A model generated the notes under the pieces. That model was not told the origin of the DNA, searched no databases, and was given only the letters and a program-made list of their open reading frames with translations. Source: Bacteroidales bacterium (lineage in GTDB: Bacteria > Bacteroidota > Bacteroidia > Bacteroidales > Bacteroidaceae). From it: a stretch of DNA of 54,880 nt. Where the stretch lies: the NCBI GenBank assembly GCA_029218405.1, contig JAQXRG010000070.1:1-54880 (forward strand), given 5' to 3'. The stretch's first letter is position 1, and each line of letters starts with the position of its first letter. A program made the translations under genes and the position numbers. Shown piece by piece: positions 33,593-46,903 of the stretch.

Positions 33593-35130
33593 CGGCCCAA
33601 GGAATCATCGTACTCGTCTCGCTCATCGGTATGCTGGCCGCCCTCATGGCCGACAAGATGCGCCCTGGCATGATCCTGTTCTCGGTGCTGGTCATCTTTC
33701 TGTGCACCGGCATCCTGACCCCGCGCGAGATGCTGGAAGGGTTCAGCAACAAGGGCATGATGACCGTCGCCCTGCTCTTCCTCGTGAGCGAGGGAGTGCG
33801 GCAGAGCGGCGCGCTGGCCCTATGGGTCAAGAAGCTGCTGCCGCAGAAGAAGACCACAGTCTTCCGCGCGCAGCTGAGCATGCTGCCCGGCGTGGCCTTC
33901 ATCTCGGCGTTCCTGAACAACACGCCTGTAGTGGTCATCTTCGCCCCCATCCTCAAGCGGTGGGCCAGCACCGTCCGCCTGCCTGCCACGTACTTCCTCA
34001 TCCCTCTGTCCTACGTCACCATCCTCGGGGGCATCTGCACCCTCATCGGCACCTCGACCAACCTGGTGGTGCACAGCATGATTCAGGAAGCGGGACTACC
34101 CGGGTTCACGATGTTCGAACTGGGGAAGGTGGGCGTGTTCATCGCGCTGGCAGGCATCCTCTACCTGTTCGTGTTCTCGACCCGCCTCCTGCCCGCAGAC
34201 CGTCCGGACAACGCCCTGGCGGAAGACAGCCCTTCCTCGCTCCACGTGGTGGAAGCTGTGCTGGGCGCCCGCTTTCCCGGCATCAACAAGTCGGTGAAGG
34301 AATTTGACTTCACACGTCACTACGGAGCGGAACTGAAGGAACTGCGCCGGGGAGGCTCGACCTATACGCGGTGGGACGACCTGAGCTTCCGCGAGGGAGA
34401 CACGCTTGTGCTGCTCGCCGATGACAGCTTCCAGCGAACCTGGGGAGAGTCATCCGTCTTCATCATGCTGGCCAACGGAAAGGACAGCGAGCCCGTAGGA
34501 CGGAAAAAGCGCGGACTCGCCCTGCTGCTGCTGGTCCTCATGATTGCCGGTGCCACGGTGGGCGAGCTGCCGGACGTGAAGGCACTGCTGCCGGACGGCG
34601 TGCGGCTCGACATGTTCTTCTTCGCCGCCATCACCACCGTCATCATGGCCTGGACACACATCTTCCCGCCCCGCAAGTACACCAAGTACATCTCGTGGGA
34701 CATCCTCATCACCATCGCCTGCGCGTTCGGTATCAGCAAGGCCATGGAGAACTCCGGACTGGCCGACTGCATCGCCGCCTACATCATCAACCTGAGCCGC
34801 CACTACAGCCCCTACGTGTTGCTGGCGGTGATGTTCCTCATCACGAACGTCTTCACCGAACTGATTACGAACAATGCCGCGGCCGCCCTCTCCTTCCCCA
34901 TTGCCCTCTCGCTGTCCGCCCAGCTCGACGTGAGCCCCATGCCGTTCTTCGTGGTCATCTGCATGGCGGCCTCGGCCAGTTTCAGCACCCCCATCGGCTA
35001 CCAGACCAACCTGATTGTGCAGGGCATCGGTAACTACAAGTTCACGGACTTCGTGCGCGTAGGCCTGCCGCTCAACCTCATCACCTTTCTTATCTCCGTA
35101 TTTGTCATTCCGCAGATATGGCCGTTCTAA
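33589..35130 (+). CDS. SLC13/DASS family anion permease (probable sulfate importer)
   Basis: From ATG 33589 (MTAQGIIVLVSLIGMLAALM) this is a 513-residue membrane protein. It has two SLC13-type repeats with the re-entrant anion-binding motifs SAFLNNTPVVVIFAPI and NVFTELITNNAAAALSFPIA, each followed by a GTSTNLVV / TPIGYQTNLIV segment. A hydrophilic RCK_C-like domain sits in the middle at ~240-300 (RWDDLSFREGDTLVLLADDS). Many relatives carry two RCK_C domains and are ~590-600 residues; this one has one. Given cysQ upstream and cysCDN downstream, sulfate is the likely substrate. It overlaps cysQ by four bases and stops 22 bp before cysC. Confidence 0.88.
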   Translation: MTAQGIIVLVSLIGMLAALMADKMRPGMILFSVLVIFLCTGILTPREMLEGFSNKGMMTVALLFLVSEGVRQSGALALWVKKLLPQKKTTVFRAQLSMLPGVAFISAFLNNTPVVVIFAPILKRWASTVRLPATYFLIPLSYVTILGGICTLIGTSTNLVVHSMIQEAGLPGFTMFELGKVGVFIALAGILYLFVFSTRLLPADRPDNALAEDSPSSLHVVEAVLGARFPGINKSVKEFDFTRHYGAELKELRRGGSTYTRWDDLSFREGDTLVLLADDSFQRTWGESSVFIMLANGKDSEPVGRKKRGLALLLLVLMIAGATVGELPDVKALLPDGVRLDMFFFAAITTVIMAWTHIFPPRKYTKYISWDILITIACAFGISKAMENSGLADCIAAYIINLSRHYSPYVLLAVMFLITNVFTELITNNAAAALSFPIALSLSAQLDVSPMPFFVVICMAASASFSTPIGYQTNLIVQGIGNYKFTDFVRVGLPLNLITFLISVFVIPQIWPF

Positions 35131-35152
35131 CTACCTTAATATATTATAGAGT

Positions 35153-35764
35153 ATGACTGAACCAACGAACCACATTTACCCTGTCTTCGACCGCCTGCTG
35201 TCCCGCACGGACAAGGAACAGCTCCTGCACCAGCGGGGACTGATGGTCTGGCTGACCGGCCTCAGCGGCTCGGGCAAGAGCACCCTGGCCATTGCCTTGG
35301 AACGCGAGCTGCACCGGCGCGGCATCCTGTGCCGCGTCCTCGACGGCGACAACATCCGCAGCGGCATCAACAACAACCTGGGCTTCTCGGCCGAAGACCG
35401 GAAGGAGAACATCCGCCGCATCGCCGAAGTGGGAAAACTGTTTGTCAACACCGGCATCGTCACCCTCGCCGCCTTCATCAGCCCCACACGGGAGATGCGG
35501 GCGATGGCCGCCCACATCATCGGCGAAGCGGATTTCCTGGAAGTCTATGTCAGCACGCCGCTGGCCACCTGCGAACAGCGCGACGTGAAAGGACTGTACG
35601 CCAAGGCCCGTAAGGGAGACATCAGCCACTTCACCGGCATCTCCGCGCCTTTCGAGGCCCCCCTGCACCCCGCCCTCAGCCTGGACACCTCGGTGCTGGA
35701 CATCGAGCAGTCGGTCGGACGGCTGCTTGAACTTGTAATACCTAAAATAACGCTTACCAAATGA
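35153..35764 (+). CDS. cysC: adenylylsulfate (APS) kinase
   Basis: A 203-residue kinase that phosphorylates APS on the 3' position to make PAPS, the universal sulfate donor. Walker A GLSGSGKS lies at 36-43; further motifs are [20 protein letters not shown] (DGDxxR), the [12 protein letters not shown] block, [14 protein letters not shown], and [28 protein letters not shown]. All expected residues are present. Its stop overlaps the cysD start, so it is coupled to the ATP sulfurylase. Confidence 0.95.
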   Translation: MTEPTNHIYPVFDRLLSRTDKEQLLHQRGLMVWLTGLSGSGKSTLAIALERELHRRGILCRVLDGDNIRSGINNNLGFSAEDRKENIRRIAEVGKLFVNTGIVTLAAFISPTREMRAMAAHIIGEADFLEVYVSTPLATCEQRDVKGLYAKARKGDISHFTGISAPFEAPLHPALSLDTSVLDIEQSVGRLLELVIPKITLTK

Positions 35765-36675
35765 TGAAAACCTCTTATCCACTGAGCCACCTGAAAGAAC
35801 TCGAAGCCGAGTCCATCCACATCATCCGTGAGGTGGCCGCCGAATTTGAGAACCCCGTGATGCTCTACAGCATCGGCAAGGACTCGTCGGTCATGGTGCG
35901 GCTGGCAGAGAAGGCGTTCGCCCCCGGCAAGGCCCCCTTCCCCCTGATGCACATCGACTCGAAATGGAAGTTCAAGGAAATGATTCAGTTCCGCGATGAC
36001 TACGCCCGCCGGCACGGATGGCGGCTGATCGTGGAGAGCAACCAGGAAGCCTTCCGGACCGGAGTGGGACCGTTCACCCACGGCAGCAAGGTGCACACCG
36101 ACCTGATGAAGACACAGGCGCTGCTGCAGTCCCTCGACAAGTACCGGTTCGACGCCGCCTTCGGGGGCGCCCGCCGCGATGAGGAGAAGTCCCGGGCGAA
36201 AGAGCGCATCTTCTCCTTCCGCAACGAGTTCCACCAATGGGACCCCAAGCACCAGCGGCCCGAGCTGTGGGACCTCTACAACACCCGCATCCGCAAGGGC
36301 GAGAGCATCCGCGTGTTCCCGCTCAGCAACTGGACAGAGCTGGACATCTGGCAGTACATCCGGCTGGAACAGATTCCCATCGTCCCCCTCTACTTCGCCA
36401 AGCGGCGGCCGGTGGTCAACATCGACGGACAACTCATCCTGCCCGACGATGACCGTCTGCCCGAGCAGTACCGCGACAAGATAGAATACCGGAACATCCG
36501 CTTCCGCACCCTGGGATGCTGGCCGCTGACGGGCGCCATCGAAAGCGAGGCCGACACCATCGAGAAAATCGTGGAGGAAATGATGACTACCACCAGGAGC
36601 GAACGCACCACCCGGGTCATCGACTTCGACCAGGAAGCCAGCATGGAGGAAAAGAAACGGGAAGGCTACTTCTGA
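35761..36675 (+). CDS. cysD: sulfate adenylyltransferase subunit 2 (ATP sulfurylase small subunit)
   Basis: A 304-residue protein with the PP-loop pyrophosphatase motif [13 protein letters not shown] near residue 40, then [18 protein letters not shown], the conserved [20 protein letters not shown] and [11 protein letters not shown]. With CysN it adenylates sulfate to APS. The end (EKKREGYF) is the family's typical C-terminus. Two ATGs in a row (35761, 35764) can serve; the first overlaps the cysC stop. cysN follows after 52 bp. Confidence 0.96.
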   Translation: MMKTSYPLSHLKELEAESIHIIREVAAEFENPVMLYSIGKDSSVMVRLAEKAFAPGKAPFPLMHIDSKWKFKEMIQFRDDYARRHGWRLIVESNQEAFRTGVGPFTHGSKVHTDLMKTQALLQSLDKYRFDAAFGGARRDEEKSRAKERIFSFRNEFHQWDPKHQRPELWDLYNTRIRKGESIRVFPLSNWTELDIWQYIRLEQIPIVPLYFAKRRPVVNIDGQLILPDDDRLPEQYRDKIEYRNIRFRTLGCWPLTGAIESEADTIEKIVEEMMTTTRSERTTRVIDFDQEASMEEKKREGYF

Positions 36676-36727
36676 CACCTCCTCCCCACAGACCGACTTT
36701 AACTATTCATCACCATTTCCACAACGT

Positions 36728-38188
36728 ATGACAACAGAAAACCTATCGATACAAGAATTCCTCGACCGCGACGAGCAGAAGAACCTGCTCCGCCTGCTCA
36801 CGGCCGGGTCGGTGGACGACGGAAAGTCCACCCTCATCGGACGACTGCTGTTCGACAGCAAGAAAATCTATGAAGACCAACTGGACGCCCTGCGGCGCGA
36901 CAGCCAGCGCATGGGCAACGCCGGCGGACACCTCGACTACGCCCTGATCTTAGACGGACTGAAGGCGGAACGCGAACAGGGCATCACCATCGACGTGGAC
37001 TACCGCTACTTCTCGACCAACCGCCGCAAGTTCATCATCGCCGACACGCCGGGACACGATCAGTACACCCGCAACATGATTACGGGCGGCTCCACCGCCA
37101 GCCTCGCCATCATCCTGGTGGACGCGCGCACCGGTGTCATCACCCAGACCCGCCGCCACAGCTACATAGTGTCGCTGCTGGGCATCCGCCACGTCGTGCT
37201 GGCCGTCAACAAGATGGACTTAGTGGACTTCTCGCAGGACGTGTTCCAGCGCATCGTGGACGACTACCGCGCCTTCCTCCAGCCCCTGGGCATCCCCGAC
37301 CTGCTGTGCGTGCCCATCTCGGCGCTCGACGGCGACAACGTGGTGGAGAAGTCGCCCCGTACCCCCTGGTACGAAGGCCCCTCGCTGCTGGAGCACTTGG
37401 AGAACGTGCGGATAGAGAACGACCCCAACCTGACCGACTTCCGCTATCCGGTGCAGTACGTGCTCCGTCCCGACCTCGACTTCCGGGGCTTCTGCGGAAA
37501 GGTGGCCTCCGGCATCGTGCGCCAGGGCGACGAGGTGGTGGCGCTCCCCTCGGGCAAACGGACGCACGTCCGGCGCATCGTCACCTACGAAGGCGACATC
37601 GACGAAGCCTTCCCGCCCATGTCCGTCACCTTGACCCTGGAGGACGAGATTGACGTGTCGCGCGGCGAGATGCTGGTACACCCCGACCGCCTGCCCCAGC
37701 GAGGACGGAACATCGAGGCCATGCTGGTATGGATGGACGAGGAGCCAATGGACACCGGCAAGTCCTTCTTCCTGAAGCAGACCACCAACACCAGCCGCAC
37801 GCGCATCGACAGCATCCGCTACAAGGTGGACATCAACACGATGGAGCAGCTGAGCGTGGAGAACGGGCGGCTCACCCCCGACACCCTCCCCTTCACGCTC
37901 AACCAAATCGGCAAGGTGACACTCACCTCGTCGAAGGAGCTGTTCTTCGACCCCTACGCGATGAACCAGGCGACCGGTGCCTTCATCCTCATCGACCCCA
38001 TCAGCCACACTACCTGTGCCGTGGGCATGATAACCGGCAGCGTGTCGGACCAGGAAGTACGCCGGGCCTCCGGGCTGCCCGTCATCGACCTGTCCCGCCT
38101 TGGCATTGACGCCTCGCACCACGAAGCCATCCGGACCGTCGTGAAGGAACTGGCACGGCAAGGCATCGCCGTCGAACTGCGCGACTGA
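36728..38188 (+). CDS. cysN: sulfate adenylyltransferase subunit 1 (GTPase subunit)
   Basis: A 486-residue EF-Tu-like GTPase whose GTP cleavage drives APS formation by CysD. G1 is [20 protein letters not shown] (about 26-45), G2 [17 protein letters not shown]3 [14 protein letters not shown] and G4 NKMDLVDF. Domains II and III follow ([20 protein letters not shown]). There is no C-terminal APS kinase fusion, in line with the separate cysC. Length is normal for stand-alone CysN. Confidence 0.96.
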   Translation: MTTENLSIQEFLDRDEQKNLLRLLTAGSVDDGKSTLIGRLLFDSKKIYEDQLDALRRDSQRMGNAGGHLDYALILDGLKAEREQGITIDVDYRYFSTNRRKFIIADTPGHDQYTRNMITGGSTASLAIILVDARTGVITQTRRHSYIVSLLGIRHVVLAVNKMDLVDFSQDVFQRIVDDYRAFLQPLGIPDLLCVPISALDGDNVVEKSPRTPWYEGPSLLEHLENVRIENDPNLTDFRYPVQYVLRPDLDFRGFCGKVASGIVRQGDEVVALPSGKRTHVRRIVTYEGDIDEAFPPMSVTLTLEDEIDVSRGEMLVHPDRLPQRGRNIEAMLVWMDEEPMDTGKSFFLKQTTNTSRTRIDSIRYKVDINTMEQLSVENGRLTPDTLPFTLNQIGKVTLTSSKELFFDPYAMNQATGAFILIDPISHTTCAVGMITGSVSDQEVRRASGLPVIDLSRLGIDASHHEAIRTVVKELARQGIAVELRD

Positions 38189-38227
38189 CACAACGCACCT
38201 ACTGACTGACACTAACCACCAACCGCT

Positions 38228-39334
38228 ATGGGATTACTGGACTTTAACAAACTGCCTATCAACACACTGGTGGGAGCCGACTGGCAGACCTTCCACCGCA
38301 TCACCGCCGGACAGGCCATCGGCCCCGGCTACCGCAACAAGTACCGGCTGACGAAAGCCGTCTGCCGCCTGCTGTCGCTGCTCAAACCCCTGCAGGACCG
38401 TCGCTACCAACAGCTGCTGGCCGACCGGCCGCTGGAGCACGCGCCGGTCTTCATCCTGGGGCACTGGCGCAGCGGAACCACCTTCATGCACAACGTACTC
38501 TCGTGCGACCGGCACTTCGGCTACAACACTACCTACCAGACCGTCTTCCCCCACCTCATGATGTGGGGACAACCGTTCTTCAAGAAGAACATGAGCTGGC
38601 TCATGCCCGACCAACGCCCCACCGACAACATGGAGCTGGCCGTTGACCTGCCGCAAGAGGAAGAGTTTGCACTGACCAACATGATGCCCTACACGTACTA
38701 TAACTTCTGGTTCCTGCCCCAGCGGATGAACGAGTACGCCGACAAGTACCTGCTGTTCGACGGCATCACGCCGGAGGAGCTGAAGACCTTCGAGGAGATG
38801 TTCACCAAACTCATCAAGATTTCGCTGTGGAACACCCACGGCACGCAGTTCCTGAGCAAGAACCCGCCGCACACCGGCCGCGTGAAGGAGCTGGTGAAGA
38901 TGTTTCCCGATGCCAAGTTCATCTACCTGATACGCAATCCCTACACCGTGTTCGAATCGACCCGCAGCTTCTTCACCAACACCCTCCGTCCGCTACAGCT
39001 GCAGGACATCAGCGACGCGCGGCTGCAGGAGAACATCCTGTCCGTTTACAGCAAGCTCTACCACAAGTACGAGGCCGACAAGCACCTCATTCCCAAGGGG
39101 AATCTGGTGGAAGTCCGGTTTGAGGACTACGAGCGGCACCCCTTCGGGATGACCGAGGACATCTACCGCCGCCTGTCCCTGCCGGGCTTCGACACGGCAC
39201 GCACGGCCATCCAGTCCTACGTGGACAAGCTGAAAGGCTACCAGAAGAACCGTTACGCATACAAGCCCGAGACGGTGGAGCTGGTCGAACAACACTGGTC
39301 GTTCGCCCTGCGTCAGTGGGGCTACTCGCGCTGA
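38228..39334 (+). CDS. PAPS-dependent sulfotransferase family protein
   Basis: A 368-residue sulfotransferase closing the operon. The 5'-phosphosulfate loop is visible as LGHWRSGTTFMHN (79-88), and the 3'-phosphate site as IRNPYTVFESTRSFF (235-249). An internal His/Lys-containing segment, FLSKNPPHTGRVKELVKMF, matches the sulfotransferase_3 fold. There is no signal peptide, so it works in the cytosol. In B. thetaiotaomicron an equivalent gene at the end of the same operon is reported to sulfate steroids such as cholesterol. Whether this enzyme has that substrate, or makes a sulfolipid or sulfated glycan, cannot be said from sequence. Confidence 0.85.
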   Translation: MGLLDFNKLPINTLVGADWQTFHRITAGQAIGPGYRNKYRLTKAVCRLLSLLKPLQDRRYQQLLADRPLEHAPVFILGHWRSGTTFMHNVLSCDRHFGYNTTYQTVFPHLMMWGQPFFKKNMSWLMPDQRPTDNMELAVDLPQEEEFALTNMMPYTYYNFWFLPQRMNEYADKYLLFDGITPEELKTFEEMFTKLIKISLWNTHGTQFLSKNPPHTGRVKELVKMFPDAKFIYLIRNPYTVFESTRSFFTNTLRPLQLQDISDARLQENILSVYSKLYHKYEADKHLIPKGNLVEVRFEDYERHPFGMTEDIYRRLSLPGFDTARTAIQSYVDKLKGYQKNRYAYKPETVELVEQHWSFALRQWGYSR

Positions 39335-39373
39335 ACAGCCGCCCTTGTTGCGGCAGGACAGGCTTCCTATTAA

Positions 39374-43009
<3,636 letters not shown>

Positions 43010-43036
43010 GCTGAGGACAGCGTCGGTCCTACGCAA

Positions 43037-43090
43037 AAGAGCCAAAGAAAGCCGCCCGGTCTCATGAACGGGCGGCTTTCTTTGGCTCTT
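43037..43090. terminator. bidirectional terminator with a perfect 22-bp stem
   Basis: A perfect inverted repeat starts AAGAGCCAAAGAAAGCCG at 43037 and ends at 43090, with a 10-nt loop (43059-43068). It lies between the convergent beta-galactosidase and ROK genes, 27 bp after the former's stop. Pyrimidine-rich and A-rich flanks on each side suit termination in both directions. Confidence 0.85.
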
Positions 43091-43168
43091 CCTTTGATAA
43101 GAGTCGGGTATATCGTCGGAGAGGCATCGCCTGAACGGAAAGGTCCGTCGCGGCGGCGCGTCCCCTCG

Positions 43169-44371
43169 TCATTCCAGCAGCTTCTTGCGCGCTAGCAGGC
43201 AGGCGCCGATGACGCCGCAACGGTTGCCCAAGGCAGAGAGGACAATGGCCGTGTCGCGGTTCACCAGGTTCAGCGAATACTTCCGCACGGCGGTGATGAC
43301 CGGCTGCAGCAGGTAGTCGCCCGTGAGCGACAGCACGCCGCCCAGCACCACCAGCTCGGGATTCAACAGGTTGATGAGCCCCGCCAGGTAGCGGCCCAGC
43401 TTCTGGCCGATTTCCTCCACCAGCTCGATGCACAGCACGTCCTCGCGGTTGGTCGCATCGATGATGTCGCCCAAGGTCAGCGGCTGTCCCTCCAGAATAC
43501 GCTTCGAAAGGATGGACTGCTTGCCGTCCCTCACGCACGACAGCAGCTTGCGGTAGAGCGCGGCACCCGACACCTCGGTCTCCAAGCATCCCCGCTTGCC
43601 GCACTGGCAGATAATCTCATTGTCGAACACGTTGAAATGGCCGAACTCGCCGGAGAAGCCCGACTTGCCCGTATATACGTCGCCGTCCAGAATCAGGCCG
43701 GAGCCCAATCCCCAGCTCAGGTTGATGAAGATGATGTCCTTCTCTTCCTTCACCGCGCCCTTCATCATCTCGCCGTAGGCCATGGCCCGCGTGTCATTGT
43801 CGATGCACACGGGACAGCCCACCCGCTCGGTCAGCTCTTCCGCCAGGGGCCGCTCGTTGAAATTGAAAAGCACGTAGCTGCGTCCCACCTCCGGATTGAC
43901 CCGCCCCGAGATGTTCACACACACCTCCATCAGGTTGTCATGGTCGAACTCCGCCTCGTCGATGAACTTGCGGATGGCCGTACACAGGCTGTCGAGACAC
44001 GCTTCCGTGTTCTCCATGTGGAAAGGAATGTCCTCCTGGATGAGCACCACGTCGCCGATGAGGTCCATCAACGCGATGTCCAACGAGAACTTCTTGATGT
44101 CCACACCGATGAAATAACCGGCCTGCGGATTCAAGCCATACAAGGCCGGCGGACGCCCTTCCCCTGTTTCCAGCTTGCCGTAATTCGAGATTATTCCCTC
44201 CTTCATCATATCGTTCACAAACTTGGCAATGGTCGGAATACTACAGTCCAACTCCTTCGCCAAGTCGGGTATTGTTGTCGAGCGTGCCCGCAGGAAGTAC
44301 GCAATGATGCGCTTTTTCGTCAGGGCACTCTTCGAACCGTTTATAATAGCCGCCAGCATTCTTGATGTCAT
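43169..44371 (-). CDS. ROK family transcriptional regulator
   Basis: A 400-residue protein. An N-terminal winged helix (~20-75, TIPDLAKELDCSIPTIAKFV) precedes a ROK sugar-kinase-like domain with FIGVDIKKFSLDIALMDL, INLSWGLGSGLILDG, the zinc motif CQCGKRGCLE and the sugar-binding GFSGEFGHFNV. These mark a NagC/XylR-type repressor that senses a sugar. It is divergent from the mutarotase gene, so that pair's promoter is a likely target; the -7 element for this gene is near 44399-44406. The terminator at 43037-43090 closes it. Confidence 0.88.
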   Translation of the reverse strand: MTSRMLAAIINGSKSALTKKRIIAYFLRARSTTIPDLAKELDCSIPTIAKFVNDMMKEGIISNYGKLETGEGRPPALYGLNPQAGYFIGVDIKKFSLDIALMDLIGDVVLIQEDIPFHMENTEACLDSLCTAIRKFIDEAEFDHDNLMEVCVNISGRVNPEVGRSYVLFNFNERPLAEELTERVGCPVCIDNDTRAMAYGEMMKGAVKEEKDIIFINLSWGLGSGLILDGDVYTGKSGFSGEFGHFNVFDNEIICQCGKRGCLETEVSGAALYRKLLSCVRDGKQSILSKRILEGQPLTLGDIIDATNREDVLCIELVEEIGQKLGRYLAGLINLLNPELVVLGGVLSLTGDYLLQPVITAVRKYSLNLVNRDTAIVLSALGNRCGVIGACLLARKKLLE

Positions 44372-44398
44372 ATTCTTGATTTTTCAGATTAGGGAGAC

Positions 44399-44406
44399 AA
44401 ATATAG
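44399..44406 (-). promoter_or_regulatory. -7 element TATATTTG (minus strand) for the ROK gene
   Basis: CAAATATA on the plus strand reads TATATTTG leftward, about 30 bp before the ROK start codon. The remaining ~110 bp up to the mutarotase gene are AT-rich and probably hold the divergent promoter and the ROK operator. Confidence 0.55.
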
Positions 44407-44512
44407 GCATTAACTATGGATAATTTTGTGTATTTTTCTTTTATTTCTTTAAAAAACGAGGATAATCCCGTCAAAAAACAGTAATTTTAGCTGGTTAAAC
44501 CAACGATACGCC

Positions 44513-45622
44513 ATGAAAAGATTAACAAAGTTAGTAATGTCCTCGTACATTGTGTTCGCTTCCGCCCTCTGTTCCGGCTGTGGAGGAAGCGCGGTCTCCA
44601 CCCCTGCCCTGCCCGATTATCCTGTCACAGGAGGTGTCTCGGCTCCCTTCGCCGGCTGCATCGGCGAGCGGCTCATCGTCAGCGGTGGCTGTAATTTTCC
44701 TGACATTCCCGCCGCGGAAGGCGGAAAGAAAGTGTTCTATGCCGACACCTACGGCCTGAGGCTGTCTAACCCCGGTGCCCAGTGGATGCCGCTCACGCCC
44801 CTGGAGACCCCCACTGCCTACGGTGCCGGTGTCCAGGTGCCTTACGGACTGGTCTGCGCGGGCGGACAGAACGACCGCTCCTCCCTCTCCACCGCCTTCC
44901 TCCTGCAGTGGGACGAAAGCGCCCGCCAGTTAGTCACATCCGCTCTCCCCTCCCTGCCCGTCACCATCGACAATGCCGGAGGGGCCTATACGGGAGGGAA
45001 GGTCATCGTGACCGGCGGCAACCAGACCGACCGTGGGCAAGGAGTCTTCGCCCTCGACCTGAACCGTCCCGACGGCTGGCAGCGGCTGTGTGACTATCCG
45101 GGTCCGCGCCGGGTGCAGCCCATCGTGCTGGCCGACGAGCAGGCACTGTACCTCATCGGCGGATTCGACGCGATGCAGCAGGAAGGCACCAGTGAGCTGT
45201 CCACCAACGTGCTGCGCTACGACCTGGGCAGCGGCGAATGGACCGAGGAGACCCAGCTGCCGGTCGATGCGGAAGGGGTCCCCCGCTGCCTGGTAGGGGG
45301 AAGCGGAGTCTATGCCGACGGCTGCCTCATCCTGGCAGGAGGGGTTAACCACGACATCTTCCGCCAAGCCGTCGAAGGTAAGGCGCCGAAGGACTACCTG
45401 AAAAAGCCGAGGGAATGGTACAAGTTCAACCGCGACGTACTGGTATATCATCTCCAGGAACGCCGCTGGACCACCCATCCGCTGCCTGCGGGAACCGACA
45501 AGGCAGGCGGTGTGCTCGTCCGCCGGGGCAATACCCTCTACATGGTCTGCGGCGAGACGAAACCGGGCATCCGCACCCAAGAGGTCTTCAGCTTCTCACT
45601 GAAAGAAATCATCCATCCTTAA
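44513..45622 (+). CDS. cyclically permuted mutarotase (NanM-like kelch lipoprotein)
   Basis: A 369-residue lipoprotein (lipobox CSGC, Cys23). The body has kelch-type blades with repeated GG pairs: RLIVSGGCNFP, GLVCAGGQNDRS, VIVTGGNQTDRG, ALYLIGGFDA, CLILAGGVNHD and LYMVCGETKPG. The order and the C-terminal strand fit the 'cyclically-permuted mutarotase' family related to NanM, which speeds anomer change of N-acetylneuraminate in the periplasm. The neighbours, a divergent ROK regulator and a DUF5009 protein, agree with a glycan/sialic-acid setting. The lyase, epimerase and transporter genes expected of a sialic acid operon are not in the window. Confidence 0.85.
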   Translation: MKRLTKLVMSSYIVFASALCSGCGGSAVSTPALPDYPVTGGVSAPFAGCIGERLIVSGGCNFPDIPAAEGGKKVFYADTYGLRLSNPGAQWMPLTPLETPTAYGAGVQVPYGLVCAGGQNDRSSLSTAFLLQWDESARQLVTSALPSLPVTIDNAGGAYTGGKVIVTGGNQTDRGQGVFALDLNRPDGWQRLCDYPGPRRVQPIVLADEQALYLIGGFDAMQQEGTSELSTNVLRYDLGSGEWTEETQLPVDAEGVPRCLVGGSGVYADGCLILAGGVNHDIFRQAVEGKAPKDYLKKPREWYKFNRDVLVYHLQERRWTTHPLPAGTDKAGGVLVRRGNTLYMVCGETKPGIRTQEVFSFSLKEIIHP

Positions 45623-45645
45623 TCACTCATCCTCACACTACCCAG

Positions 45646-46779
45646 ATGGCTGTACAACAACGATTGGAGTCGCTCGACGCATTGCGCGGGCTGGATCTCT
45701 TCTTTTTGGTCGGACTGGAAGGCGTGCTGCATCCGCTGTCGCGGGCGGTGGAAGCACCGTGGTTCAAGTCTTTCATGTGGAACTTCACGCATGTGGAATG
45801 GGAAGGTTTCTCGCCGTGGGACCTTGTCATGCCGCTTTTCCTCTTCATGGCGGGGGTGTCCATCCCCTTTGCCTTAGGCCGCTCGAAAGGAGCCGCCGAC
45901 AACACCCCGGTGTACCGCCGCATCGGCCGGCGGTTCGTCCTGCTGTGGCTGTTTGGCATGATGTGTCAAGGTAACCTGCTGGGACTGGACCCCTCACACC
46001 TTTACCTGTACTCCAACACCTTGCAGACCATCGCCGTGGGCTACGTCATCGCCGCCCTGCTCTTTCTGCATACCTCGTGGAAGACGCAGACCGGCATCGC
46101 GCTGGCACTGCTGCTGGCCTATTGGGCGGCCTTGGAAGGCATCAGTGTTGACGGGTTCGGAGGCGGCGACTACACCCCTGACGGGAACCTGGCCGAATGG
46201 GTGGACCGCACCGTGCTGGGACGCTTCCGCGACGGAGCCACGGTGGATGCGTCCGGTGCCGTGGTCTTTGCCCCGTGGTACCGCTACACGTGGCTGCTGA
46301 GCAGCGGCAACTTCGGTGTGACGGTGCTGAGCGGCTGTCTGGCCGGGCAACTGCTGCGGCATCCTTCCGTACCGCCCGTCCGGAAGGCGGTCCTGCTGCT
46401 GCTCATCGGTGCCGCCCTCGTGGCCGCCGGATGGCTCTGGCACCTGGAGCTACCGGTCATCAAGAAACTTTGGACCAGTTCGATGGTGCTGGTCAGCAGC
46501 GGCTACTGCTTCCTGCTGATGGGCTTGTCGTATTATTGGATTGACTGCCGGAGGCACCGGAAAGGCCTCGGATGGCTGAAAGTCTATGGCATGAACTCCA
46601 TCACTGCCTATATGCTGGCCTCCTGCGTCAGCTTCAGCAGTGTCAGCCGCTCGCTGCTCTACGGCTTCGAGCAGTACACCGGCAGCTTCTACCCGGTCCT
46701 GATTGCCGCCGCCAACAGCCTGCTGCTGTTCGGCCTCCTCTATGTCCTGTACCGGAACAAGCTGTTCCTGAAGGTGTGA
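45646..46779 (+). CDS. DUF5009 / heparan-alpha-glucosaminide acetyltransferase-like membrane protein
   Basis: From ATG 45646 (MAVQQRLESLDALRGLDLFF) this is a 377-residue protein with about ten hydrophobic segments. The start, SLDALRGLDLFFLVGLEG, and MPLFLFMAGVSIPFALGR are the marks of the HGSNAT/YeiB-like acyltransferase family annotated as DUF5009 in Bacteroides. NSITAYMLASCVSFSS near the end belongs to the same fold. Such proteins may move acetyl groups across the inner membrane onto sugars; this activity is not shown here. It is 24 bp after the mutarotase and in the same operon, suggesting acetylation or deacetylation of an imported sugar. Confidence 0.82.
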   Translation: MAVQQRLESLDALRGLDLFFLVGLEGVLHPLSRAVEAPWFKSFMWNFTHVEWEGFSPWDLVMPLFLFMAGVSIPFALGRSKGAADNTPVYRRIGRRFVLLWLFGMMCQGNLLGLDPSHLYLYSNTLQTIAVGYVIAALLFLHTSWKTQTGIALALLLAYWAALEGISVDGFGGGDYTPDGNLAEWVDRTVLGRFRDGATVDASGAVVFAPWYRYTWLLSSGNFGVTVLSGCLAGQLLRHPSVPPVRKAVLLLLIGAALVAAGWLWHLELPVIKKLWTSSMVLVSSGYCFLLMGLSYYWIDCRRHRKGLGWLKVYGMNSITAYMLASCVSFSSVSRSLLYGFEQYTGSFYPVLIAAANSLLLFGLLYVLYRNKLFLKV

Positions 46780-46807
46780 CCCGCCCCACCGCAGGTACGT
46801 AACAACG

Positions 46808-46872
46808 AGGAGCCAAAAGTATTGTCCGGCCATCTGCCCACTGGGCGGTTCACCGGCAATACCTTTGGCTCC
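46808..46872. terminator. long hairpin between convergent DUF5009 and fumarase genes
   Basis: AGGAGCCAAAAGTATTG on the left pairs with CAATACCTTTGGCTCCT on the right with few mismatches, ~65 bp end to end. It lies between two convergent stops and should terminate both. Its outer core GAGCCAAA is shared with the terminator at 43037-43090. Confidence 0.75.
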
Positions 46873-46903
46873 TCTTCTATCTTATATTATCTATCCGTGC
46901 GGA

